A DNA stretch of 64,000 bases, taken from Micropruina sp. (GTDB lineage Bacteria; Actinomycetota; Actinomycetes; Propionibacteriales; Propionibacteriaceae). Positions 16,576 to 24,397 of this stretch are shown one piece after another (positions within the stretch are counted from its first letter, which is position 1; each line of letters starts with the position of its first letter). The stretch covers positions 1,116,001 through 1,180,000 of the forward strand of contig JADJTM010000001.1 in the NCBI GenBank assembly GCA_016711205.1. Reading direction: 5' to 3'. The position numbers and the translations under genes are program-made. The notes under the pieces are model-generated. The model was not told where the DNA came from. It worked only from the letters and a program-made list of their open reading frames with translations, and did not search any database.

Positions 16576-17562
16576 CTATTCACCGCTTCGGGCGAACCGG
16601 TCCGTGGCCGCGAGCAACTCGGCCGCGATCGCCGGTTCGCTCACCGCGTGACCGGCCAGCACCTGCCGATAATCCGCCTCCGGCCAGGCCTGATGCAGCT
16701 GCCACGCCGTGATCGCGGGGCACGGCAGGTCGTAGGCACCCTGAACGATCACCGCCGGAATGTGCCGGATGCGGTCCACTTCGGCGATCAGTTGGCCCTC
16801 GCGAAACCAGCCCGCATGCACGAAGTAGTGATTCTCGATGCGCGCGAACGCGAGAGCGAAGGCCGGGTCGCTGAAGTCGTCCACCATCGCCTGGTCGAAC
16901 TCCAGCGTGGACGTGGCCGCCTCCCACGTGGTCCAGGCCACCCCGGCCGGCTCGTGCACGGCCGGGTCGGGGTCGAACAACAGCTCGTGGTAGCCCGCGA
17001 TGCGGTCAAAGCCGGACGGCAGGTCGCCGAACCGCTCGCGAAGCGGTGCCTCGTACGATTGCCACCACTGCGGCGCGAGGTTGGCGGCGCCGCCGTTGTA
17101 GTACCAGTCGAGTTCGCTGCGGCGCAGGGTGAAGATGCCGCGCAGCACCAACTCGGTGATCGCCGCGGGGTGGGTTTCGGCGTAGGCCAGAGCCAGCGAA
17201 CTGCCCCACGATCCCCCGAACACCTGCCACCGATCGATGCCGCGATGCAGGCGCAACCGCTCCAGGTCGGCGACCAGGTGCCAGGTCGTGTTGGCAGACA
17301 GGTCGGCGCCGGACTCGCTGGCGTGCGGCGCGGAACGTCCACAGCCGCGCTGATCAAAGAGGACGATGCGGTACGCGGCGGGATTGAAGTAGCGCCGGTG
17401 CAGCGGCGAACACCCGCCACCGGGACCGCCGTGCAGGAACACCACCGGCTTGCCGGCCGGGTGGCCGCATTCCTCCCAGTACAGCGTCTGGCCGTCGCCG
17501 ACGTCGAGGCGTCCGGACGTGTACGGCTCGATCGGTGGGTACAGCTCAGTTGTCGTCGTCAT
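16576..17562 (-). CDS. pip: proline iminopeptidase
   Basis: A 328-residue alpha/beta-hydrolase of peptidase family S33 that removes N-terminal proline from peptides. FLHGGPGGGCSP is the oxyanion-hole motif, DQRGCGRSAPHA follows, and the nucleophile is Ser in VFGGSWGSSLALAYAETHP (about residue 105). The C-terminal His is in LAGHAVSEP and the Asp in VQGAYDLPCP is a likely triad member. The start is ATG 17562 (MTTTTELYPPIEPY); its first 17 bp overlap the end of the DUF5709 gene, so the two are coupled. Cytosolic (no signal peptide). Confidence 0.92.
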   Translation of the reverse strand: MTTTTELYPPIEPYTSGRLDVGDGQTLYWEECGHPAGKPVVFLHGGPGGGCSPLHRRYFNPAAYRIVLFDQRGCGRSAPHASESGADLSANTTWHLVADLERLRLHRGIDRWQVFGGSWGSSLALAYAETHPAAITELVLRGIFTLRRSELDWYYNGGAANLAPQWWQSYEAPLRERFGDLPSGFDRIAGYHELLFDPDPAVHEPAGVAWTTWEAATSTLEFDQAMVDDFSDPAFALAFARIENHYFVHAGWFREGQLIAEVDRIRHIPAVIVQGAYDLPCPAITAWQLHQAWPEADYRQVLAGHAVSEPAIAAELLAATDRFARSGE

Positions 17563-17986
17563 CGTCCTCGTAGTCGTCGATGACGTGCATGGCGGCCTCT
17601 TCGGCGCTCGCCGCGCCGCCCGAGATGCCCACCTCGTAGCCGATGCTCTCGGGCTCGATGTCGAGGTCACCGTAACCGCCGTCGGCGTCGACCAACCTGC
17701 CGGCCCGCCGCTTGCCGACCTGGCGGCTCTCGTCGCCGTCGTCGTTCCACTGCTCGGTGACCGGCGCCACGTCCGGCTCTTCCTGGGCCAGTCGCTGCTC
17801 GATGGTCTCGCCGTGCCGCATCTCGGCCGCAGTGTTGCCGTAGCTCTGCGCCGGTGACCACTTCTCGGGCGCGATATAGCCCTCGTCGAGCACGTCCGCC
17901 ACGCCGCGGTCGATCAGCGTCTCGTCGGGCTGCAACTGGTCCAGCTGCTCGGACTCATCGGGCATCGTCGGGTCGAAGTCGGTCAT
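17546..17986 (-). CDS. DUF5709-family protein
   Basis: A 146-residue acidic protein starting MTDFDPTMPDESEQLDQLQPD. The body DRGVADVLDEGYIAPEKWSPA, ETIEQRLAQEEPD and GGAASAEEAAMHVIDD matches the actinobacterial DUF5709 family, whose function is unknown. The C-terminus is a run of Asp residues ending in Asn. ATG 17986 is preferred over an in-frame start 16 codons upstream because homology begins there. It precedes pip and overlaps it by 17 bp. Confidence 0.78.
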   Translation of the reverse strand: MTDFDPTMPDESEQLDQLQPDETLIDRGVADVLDEGYIAPEKWSPAQSYGNTAAEMRHGETIEQRLAQEEPDVAPVTEQWNDDGDESRQVGKRRAGRLVDADGGYGDLDIEPESIGYEVGISGGAASAEEAAMHVIDDYEDDDDDN

Positions 17987-18070
17987 GTGCCTAGCCTGCC
18001 ATCTACGCTCACCGCAGGGCGAGGACGCACCCAAACAGGCGCGAATTCTGCGGGCTCGTGAGCGCGTGGC

Positions 18071-18427
18071 TCAGCCGCCCGAAGGGTCAGGTGGTTCGGG
18101 TTGCTCGGGCTGCCGCGGTGCGCCGGTGAGGCGGCGCCGCAGTCGCTGCCACATCCCCGGCCGAGCACTGCGCGTCGGCAAGGGTCCCGGCGTCGCCCAC
18201 CCCGGCAGCGCCGCCGAGCCCGGGGGCACCGTCAGCGCGTCACGCAGCACGGTGCGGTCATCGGGCACGGACGCGTCCGGCTCGGCTGTCTGCGCACTGC
18301 CGGTCGCCGGGGTCGGCACGGGGGGCACGGGCGGCATCGATCCGTCGAGCGGGGCGCCGCATCGGGCGCACCGCGGGGCCGCCAGCGTCTGCTTCAGGCC
18401 GCAGGCGGGACAGGACAGGGCGGTCAT
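18071..18427 (-). CDS. zinc-ribbon hypothetical protein, 118 aa
   Basis: The N-terminus contains two CxxC pairs (CPACGLKQTLAAPRCARCG), a rubredoxin-like zinc ribbon that probably binds one Zn. The remainder is Pro-rich and disordered, with a basic patch (MWQRLRRRLTG) and a PEQPEPPDP tail. No membrane helix is present. Function unknown; such ribbons in actinobacteria often head otherwise disordered proteins. It stands between the DUF5709 gene and the META lipoprotein on the same strand, with gaps of 84 and 76 bp. Confidence 0.6.
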   Translation of the reverse strand: MTALSCPACGLKQTLAAPRCARCGAPLDGSMPPVPPVPTPATGSAQTAEPDASVPDDRTVLRDALTVPPGSAALPGWATPGPLPTRSARPGMWQRLRRRLTGAPRQPEQPEPPDPSGG

Positions 18428-18503
18428 GACCCTATTCTCGTGCCGACCCGTGCCGAAGTCACGGGGAGCGCTGCCCGCGCGGGGGGCGTCCAGAGCGGTC
18501 GGC

Positions 18504-19283
18504 TCAGGACGCGGTGAACACCAGTCCCGTCGACTTCGGCGTCGTCAGGGTGAGGGTGTCGCCCTCGATGGCGTAGCTGGTCGCTGCCTCAAGGGTGGCG
18601 AGCACGGACGCCTCCTGCGCGCCCTCCTGATCGGTGGGGCAGGCCATTCTGGTCGATGCCACCGGACCGACGGCGAGCGTGGCGTCCTTGATCGTCACCC
18701 CGGCGCGGAACGTGTTGCACGCCTTGCCGCTGAGGGCGGTGTCGGTGAAGGTCAAGGTGACCAAGGTGTCGGCGACGGGTGAGGACACCGCCTCGTTCGC
18801 CACGATGCCCGAGAGCGTCCAGGTGGTGCCGACCAGGGGTTTCGGGGTCACCTTCGGGGCCGCAGCCAGGGTGAGCACGGCGGTGCCGCCGGTGTTGAGA
18901 AGTTCGGCCCCGGTGGAGGCACTGCGCACCTGGGTCACCTCGCCCAGGGCGGCGGCGAAGGCCTGCTCCTGAGTGTTCAGCCGCTCGTCGGTGCAGGCCA
19001 TAGCGGTCATGGCAACAGCGCTGAAGCTGAGCTTGCTGTCGGTTTGCGTGAATCCGGCCGAGAAGTTGTTGCAGGTCGCCGTGCCGCTCGCGCGTCCCTC
19101 GGCGAAGGCGATCGTGGGTTGCTTGTCGGCCAGGGTGGCCGCGCCCTTGATCTGCGTGACGACCCAGGAGGTTCCCTCCAGGGCCGGCGCGGTGGGCGCC
19201 GGCGTTGCGCCCGGCACCCCGGTCGATGCACAGGCGGCGAGTAGCAGCGCGAACATGAGTGTCAGTAGGCGTCGTGCGTGCAT
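18504..19283 (-). CDS. META-domain lipoprotein
   Basis: A 259-residue secreted lipoprotein. The signal peptide MHARRLLTLMFALLLAACAS ends in a lipobox (LLAAC), so Cys 18 would be lipidated. Two META/HslJ-like domains follow, each starting with the typical GTSWVVTQIKGA / GTTWTLSGIVAN and containing CNNFSAGF or CNTFRAGV and MACTDERLNTQE or MACPTDQEGAQE. E. coli HslJ relatives are linked to novobiocin tolerance, but the general role is unclear. A terminator was not seen; tandem repeats begin 79 bp upstream of its start. Confidence 0.85.
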   Translation of the reverse strand: MHARRLLTLMFALLLAACASTGVPGATPAPTAPALEGTSWVVTQIKGAATLADKQPTIAFAEGRASGTATCNNFSAGFTQTDSKLSFSAVAMTAMACTDERLNTQEQAFAAALGEVTQVRSASTGAELLNTGGTAVLTLAAAPKVTPKPLVGTTWTLSGIVANEAVSSPVADTLVTLTFTDTALSGKACNTFRAGVTIKDATLAVGPVASTRMACPTDQEGAQEASVLATLEAATSYAIEGDTLTLTTPKSTGLVFTAS

Positions 19284-19361
19284 GACGCGTCCTCCTCGGC
19301 GAGGTCAGCCGCGAGTCCCGCGGCGGCTCCATGGTAGAGGCAAGAATCGGGGAGGATGTCC

Positions 19362-19708
19362 CGGTGAGCAGGAATCGGGGACGGTTCCGCATTCCTGCTC
19401 ACGCGCGGCGTCCAACACAACCAGCTGGACGACGATCCGGCGAGCAGGAATCGGGGACGGTTCCGCATTCCTGCTCACGCGCGGCGTCCAACACAACCAG
19501 CCGGACGACGATCCGGTGAGCAGGAATCGGGGACGGTTCCGCATTCCTGCTCAACCCCAAGCCCAGGGTGAGCAAGAAGTAGGAACCGTCCCCCATTCCT
19601 GCTCAACCCCAAGCCAAGGCGGAGCAAGAAGTAGGAACCGTCCCCAATTCCCGCTCAACCCCAAGCCAAGGCTGAGCAAGAAGTAGGAACCGTCCCCCAT
19701 TCCTGCTC
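19362..19708. repeat. two tandem arrays: 76-bp units then 52-bp units
   Basis: 76-bp units start at 19362, 19438 and 19514. Each contains the near-palindrome GAGCAGGAATCGGGGACGG and its partner TTCCGCATTCCTGCTC. 52-bp units start at 19552, 19604 and 19656 and contain AAGTAGGAACCGTCCCCCAT. The second array runs up to the stop codon of the transglutaminase-like gene. A related copy lies at about 41.1 kb, between rsmE and tgt. The small open frames over this array are repeat-derived. Confidence 0.87.
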
Positions 19709-22010
19709 AGGGACGACGGGTCACCAGCGAGGCCAGGTTGAGCCGGGCCAGCGGACGCCGCCACCAGGGCAGATCCCGCACCATGGCCGCGCGTGCCGCA
19801 CGGACCTCCGTCCAATACTCCGTGACGTGCTGCTGGTCGATCTCGCCGCCGCGGAACACCGCGCCGTTGGCCCGGACGGCCAGGTCGGTGACGTCCGAGC
19901 GCCCGAGCAGCGCGCTCTGCTCGAGCCGGGTCGCGCTGGGCGGTAACGGACGCCCGACGTCGCGCGCGGCGTCCAGCACTTCGGCCCACCCGCCGGCAAT
20001 GCGGGTGGACGGTGCCCCGCGGGTACGCCGGCGCCGCGCCCGCAGCGCCTTCGACCCCAGGATCGTGCCCATGATCAACGCCAGGACGCCCAGCGGCGGA
20101 CCGACCCAACGCACCACACCCCAGAACGCCCGCCAGAACTGGTCGACGACCGGCAACTCGGAACGCGCCGATGCCGGGTCGGTGTCCGTCATCTCTTCGT
20201 ACGTGCCCGGCGGGGGCACCGGATTCGGCGGCGGCACGTTCTGGATCGATTCCTGCTTGTTGTTCTGCTGCTGGTTCGGGTCGGGCTTCTTGCTGCGATC
20301 GGGGGTGAACACCGAGGCGGGCACCGTCACCCAGCCGTGGCCCTGCACCGACAGTTCCACCCAGGCCTGGACGTTCTTGCCGCGGACCTCGCCGCCGGCC
20401 GGCACCTCGGCGCCGAACACCACCCGCGCCGGATACCCCAGCCGGCTGGCCATCAGGGCGAACGCGGCGGCGTACTGCTCGTCCGAGCCGACGAACTGCT
20501 GCTCGGTGACGAATCGGGTGAGCCGGTACTGGCCGTGCCCCGGCAGGTACTGCTCCTCGCCGGCCCGGGTGCCGTCACTCCAGGCACCCTGCCGCAGCGC
20601 CTGCGCCGCCTGGCCCAGCTGCGCCCACTGCTCGGAGTCGCCCGCGGCCAGCCGCTGAGTGGTGGACGCCAGAAAGGCCGAGCCGGCGTCGTCCTGACGC
20701 TCACCGTCGCCGGGGGCCGGATCGCCGGTCAGCGCGGCGAACTGCGGCAGCGGCGCCGACGCGACGCTCAGCACATCGCCGGCCCGCAGCCGATCGGGCA
20801 CGAAACCCTGGTCCGTGGTCAGGTTGAACCGGTAGTTGTCGCGGTGTTCCTGGGCGGACGCGCCGTCGAACCCGACCGCGGCCACCTCGCCGAGGCTGGG
20901 CACCCACGCGTTGAGGCTCGGGTTCGTCGCGTAGTCGGCGAGCACCGTCACCTGGGCGTCCACCACGCCGGCCAGCGGCGCGTTCGGCACCCGCGCGCCC
21001 AGCCGCTGGAAGCCGCTGCCGTCGACGCTGCCCTGCCCGAGGCCGCTCCAGGCCGCCGTCGACCAGCGGTCGAGCACGGCGAAGCGGAGCAGGGAGCCGG
21101 CGGCGACACCGTCCACCTGCAGCAGCGGCTTGTCCCAGTACAGCTTGAGATCCTGGCCCGAGAAGGTGCGAAAGCCGACCAGCGGCGTCGGGTACTGGCG
21201 GACGTCGATCGGCGGCTCGAGCTCGGAGCGCAGCACCGCGCGCGCCGTGTCGGTGCCGGGCAGCACCGGCGCCAACGCCAGCCCGCCGGCCAGCGCAGCG
21301 ACCAGCATGCCGGCGCCCAGGGCGAGCTGGACACGTCCGGGACGGTCCGTGCCGAGCACCGTGCGGCGCCGCGGAAAGCGGACGGCCAGCCAGCCGATCG
21401 CGAGTGCGGCGAAGCCGAGCCCCTGCGCAACCAGCAAGGGGGCGTCCAGGGTGCCCAGCGCGATCACCAGCACCCACAACAGCAGCGGTGCCAGCAGCGC
21501 CGGCCACGCCGCCCGGGTGCGCCGCGCCACCAGCTGCCCGATGCTGGACGCCAGCAGCGCCAGGGCCAGCGGCAGGGCCAGATACGGCCCGGCGCCGTCC
21601 ACCGGTGCCAGCGTGGTCAGGAACTCCATCCAGCCGGTGACCAGGGATCGGCCCAGAAAGCCGACCGAGGCCACGCTCGGCACGAACCCCCACACCGCGA
21701 GCTGCGACACCGCCAGCGGCCCGCCCAACACGAAGTAGGCAAGACCGGCCAATCCGACCGCGGCGGCCCACGACCAGCGAAACCCGTGGGTGATGTGCGC
21801 GGCCATCAGTCCGACCACGATCCCGATGCCGGCGACCAGCGCGAACCGTAGGCCGTCGAAGCTGGTCACGAAGCCGGCCAGCGCCACCGCGCACAACGCG
21901 AACACGAAGCCCGCGTCGACCAGATCGGCACTGCTCGGACGCAGCAACGCGAGCCGGGCGGTCAGCGTGCGTCCGGTCGAGGTGCCCGGAGCGGCCTGGG
22001 CGTGAATCAC
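19707..22010 (-). CDS. transglutaminase-like membrane protein (TgpA type), catalytic residues lost
   Basis: A 767-residue protein with seven N-terminal membrane helices (about residues 15-240), a large periplasmic/extracellular part and one C-terminal helix (GVLALIMGTILGSKAL), as in DUF3488/TgpA proteins. The transglutaminase core is recognisable as GSDEQYAAAFALMASRLGYP (about residue 503). However, the usual Cys of the YCEQ motif is Asp, the His of the HAW motif is Gln (KNVQAWVEL, about residue 545), and the DPT motif is replaced by VPAS (about residue 557). It is therefore probably a non-enzymatic binding protein. GTG 22010 starts 2 nt after the DUF58 stop; last gene of the MoxR operon. Confidence 0.87.
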   Translation of the reverse strand: MIHAQAAPGTSTGRTLTARLALLRPSSADLVDAGFVFALCAVALAGFVTSFDGLRFALVAGIGIVVGLMAAHITHGFRWSWAAAVGLAGLAYFVLGGPLAVSQLAVWGFVPSVASVGFLGRSLVTGWMEFLTTLAPVDGAGPYLALPLALALLASSIGQLVARRTRAAWPALLAPLLLWVLVIALGTLDAPLLVAQGLGFAALAIGWLAVRFPRRRTVLGTDRPGRVQLALGAGMLVAALAGGLALAPVLPGTDTARAVLRSELEPPIDVRQYPTPLVGFRTFSGQDLKLYWDKPLLQVDGVAAGSLLRFAVLDRWSTAAWSGLGQGSVDGSGFQRLGARVPNAPLAGVVDAQVTVLADYATNPSLNAWVPSLGEVAAVGFDGASAQEHRDNYRFNLTTDQGFVPDRLRAGDVLSVASAPLPQFAALTGDPAPGDGERQDDAGSAFLASTTQRLAAGDSEQWAQLGQAAQALRQGAWSDGTRAGEEQYLPGHGQYRLTRFVTEQQFVGSDEQYAAAFALMASRLGYPARVVFGAEVPAGGEVRGKNVQAWVELSVQGHGWVTVPASVFTPDRSKKPDPNQQQNNKQESIQNVPPPNPVPPPGTYEEMTDTDPASARSELPVVDQFWRAFWGVVRWVGPPLGVLALIMGTILGSKALRARRRRTRGAPSTRIAGGWAEVLDAARDVGRPLPPSATRLEQSALLGRSDVTDLAVRANGAVFRGGEIDQQHVTEYWTEVRAARAAMVRDLPWWRRPLARLNLASLVTRRP

Positions 22011-22012
22011 CC

Positions 22013-23389
22013 TCACTGCACGCTCACCCCCAGCAGCACCCGGGGCAGGTCGGCCAGCGTGCCTAGGGTCAGCACCGTCATGCCTGCGGTCTCGCGCAGG
22101 GCCATCGCGCCGCCCCGCTCGACGGTGATCGCGAAGGTGTGCACCTCGTGCGGCAGGTGGGCCCGCGCCCGCGCGAACGCCTGAAAGCTCGCCTGCGAAC
22201 CGGCCACCAGGATCGCCACGCTGGCGTCCGGGGCCAGGTGGTTCAGCCGTCCGGTGGCCTGCGCCAGCGACCACGGCCCGAAGCCGGCTCGCGAGAAGGT
22301 GTCGAGGGCCAGTGCCGGAACCGGCTTCTGGGCGGCGTGGTCGCCGCAGACGATGGTCAGATCCATCTCGTCGGTGAGTGCACGCACGGCGATCGAGGCA
22401 CCCACCGAGATCGCCAACTCGAACTCGGACGGCTGCGCGTAGCAGGCTTCGTCGGCGTCCACCACCACGGCGATGTGACTGCGCCGGGTGTCGAGGAACT
22501 GCTTGACCAGAAAGGTGCCGTTGCCGCTGGTCGAGCTGACCTTCGCCGAGCTGCGCCAGTGGATGTAGCGCCGGTCGTCGCCCGGGGCGTACTCCCGCAG
22601 GGTGTGAAACGCGAGGTCGCTCATCGAGGTGTCGTTGGTGGTGTGACCCTCCAGGTCACGCAGCAGACCCGAGCCGAGCGGCTCCAGCGGCACCCGGCGC
22701 GGGTGCACGAACAGCTCGAGCCGCTGCGTCCAGACCACCTCGCGGCGCACCATGCCGAACGGGTCGCCGCGCTGCGTCACCACCGGACCGAGTTCGATCA
22801 CCCCACGCTGCTGGGTGGGAATGATCACCACCTCGTCGTGGGTGGCGTTCGCGCCCAGCGGCGGCAGCGTGAACCGGCCCACCGCGGTGCCGACCGGAAA
22901 CTCCAGCCCGGTGGGCAGCGCCGGCGTGCGGGCCAGGTTGGTCACCCGCACCCGGGCCGCGGACGACTCCCCCACCGTCACCCGGACGGGGTCCGCCTCG
23001 AGCTCGACCCGCAGGTTCATCCGGCCGATGGTGAACGCGCACGCGATGGCGAACGCAACCAGCAGGACCGCGGCGCACAGCGCCAGTTCGCCCCAGCCGA
23101 ACAGCGCGGCCAGCAGCCAGCAGAAGCCGGCCAGGGCGAGCACCGTCCAGCCGAAACCGGTGACCGCGGCCAGCACCCGGCGCACCCCGTCCATTAGCGG
23201 ACGGAGCGCCTGCCGCACCCCCTCGGTCGCCGCCCAGACCCGCCGGCCGAGCCGGCCCACCGGCGCGGTCACCCTCAGTGCACCGCCGATGAGGCCGCCC
23301 CACCAGCCGCGCAGCCGCACCGCGAAGGCGCGCGGGCGTCGCGGTGGGCGCTCGGACGGCTTCGGGCGTACGCGGGTGGATTCGGTCAT
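22013..23389 (-). CDS. DUF58 domain protein
   Basis: A 458-residue membrane protein with a basic N-terminal region, two adjacent helices (TVLALAGFCWLLAALFGWGELALCAAVLLVAF region, residues about 80-120) and a C-terminal vWA-like DUF58 domain. The family signature LREYAPGDDRRYIHWRSSAK is intact. DUF58 proteins work with MoxR AAA+ ATPases, presumably as their substrate-linked partners. It lies 13 bp after moxR and 2 nt before the transglutaminase-like gene. Confidence 0.9.
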   Translation of the reverse strand: MTESTRVRPKPSERPPRRPRAFAVRLRGWWGGLIGGALRVTAPVGRLGRRVWAATEGVRQALRPLMDGVRRVLAAVTGFGWTVLALAGFCWLLAALFGWGELALCAAVLLVAFAIACAFTIGRMNLRVELEADPVRVTVGESSAARVRVTNLARTPALPTGLEFPVGTAVGRFTLPPLGANATHDEVVIIPTQQRGVIELGPVVTQRGDPFGMVRREVVWTQRLELFVHPRRVPLEPLGSGLLRDLEGHTTNDTSMSDLAFHTLREYAPGDDRRYIHWRSSAKVSSTSGNGTFLVKQFLDTRRSHIAVVVDADEACYAQPSEFELAISVGASIAVRALTDEMDLTIVCGDHAAQKPVPALALDTFSRAGFGPWSLAQATGRLNHLAPDASVAILVAGSQASFQAFARARAHLPHEVHTFAITVERGGAMALRETAGMTVLTLGTLADLPRVLLGVSVQ

Positions 23390-23402
23390 GATGGCGGGCG
23401 GC

Positions 23403-24371
23403 TCAGGTCAGCCGGTCGGCGGGGGCGGCGACGGCGGCCACCAGCTCGTCGATCACCTGTTCGACGGTGACGCCCGAGAACTGCGCCTCGGCGTTGAGGA
23501 TCAGCCGGTGGCTCATCACCGGCACGGCCAGCGCCTTGATGTCGTCCGGAATGACGAAGGAGCGGCCCTGGCTGATCGCCCAGGTCTTGGCGGCGCGCAC
23601 GTAGGCCAGGCAGCCGCGCATCGACAGCCCGAGCTTCACCCGCGAATGGATCCGCGACTGTTCCGCCAGCCGGCTGATGTAGGCGAGGATCGCCGGCTCG
23701 ACGTGCACCTCGCCCGCGAAGTTCGACATCTGCGCCACGGCGTGTGCGGCGATCACGGGGCTCACCTGCGCCGAGCGGTCGCGGTTGGCGGCCTGCGCCA
23801 TCAGCTCAACCGCAACGTCGTGATCGGGGTAGCCGATCGAGCTCTTCATCAGGAACCGGTCCAGCTGCGCCTCGGGCAGCCGGTAGGTGCCGGCCTGTTC
23901 GATCGGGTTCTGGGTCGCGATCACCATGAACGGACGGCCCACCGTGTGCCGGACACCGTCGACGGTCACCTTCGACTCCTCCATCACCTCCAGCAGTGCC
24001 GACTGTGTCTTCGGCGAGGCCCGGTTGATCTCGTCCGCCAGCACGATGGTGGCGAAGATCGGGCCCTTGTGAAACTCGAACACCTGCTTGTGCTGGTCGT
24101 AGACCGTCACCCCGATCACGTCGGACGGCAGCAGGTCGGGCGTGAACTGAATACGGCTGTTGGTGCCCTGCACGGTGTTCGCGATCGCCTTGGCCAGCTG
24201 GGTCTTGCCGGTGCCCGGGTTGTCCTCGAGCAGCAGGTGGCCCTCGCTGAGCATGCAGGTCAACGCGAGCCGGATGATGTCGCCCTTGCCGCGGATCGCC
24301 AGCTCGACGTTGGCGACCAGCTGCTCGAAGGTCTGCTGAAACCAGGTGGCCTGGTCGTCGGTGATGCTCAT
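23403..24371 (-). CDS. MoxR-family AAA+ ATPase
   Basis: A 322-residue chaperone-like ATPase. Walker A is DNPGTGKTQLAK (about residue 52), Walker B is VLADEINRASPKTQSALLE, and the sensor 1 region is MVIATQNPIEQAGTYRLPEA. The AAA lid follows with FVIPDDIKALAVPVMSHRL. MoxR proteins mature or activate partner complexes, typically with DUF58/vWA proteins. ATG 24371 (MSITDDQATWFQQ) has GGAAG upstream; the longer open frame to 24470 would overlap the giant gene's end and is rejected. The giant surface-protein gene ends 26 bp upstream. Confidence 0.93.
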   Translation of the reverse strand: MSITDDQATWFQQTFEQLVANVELAIRGKGDIIRLALTCMLSEGHLLLEDNPGTGKTQLAKAIANTVQGTNSRIQFTPDLLPSDVIGVTVYDQHKQVFEFHKGPIFATIVLADEINRASPKTQSALLEVMEESKVTVDGVRHTVGRPFMVIATQNPIEQAGTYRLPEAQLDRFLMKSSIGYPDHDVAVELMAQAANRDRSAQVSPVIAAHAVAQMSNFAGEVHVEPAILAYISRLAEQSRIHSRVKLGLSMRGCLAYVRAAKTWAISQGRSFVIPDDIKALAVPVMSHRLILNAEAQFSGVTVEQVIDELVAAVAAPADRLT

Positions 24372-24397
24372 CTGTTCTTCCTTCCCGATGCCTGCCG

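Noticed and set aside
19262..19686. Small open frames rich in NRGRFRIPA-like repeats
   Set aside because: Translations of the 76- and 52-bp tandem repeats.
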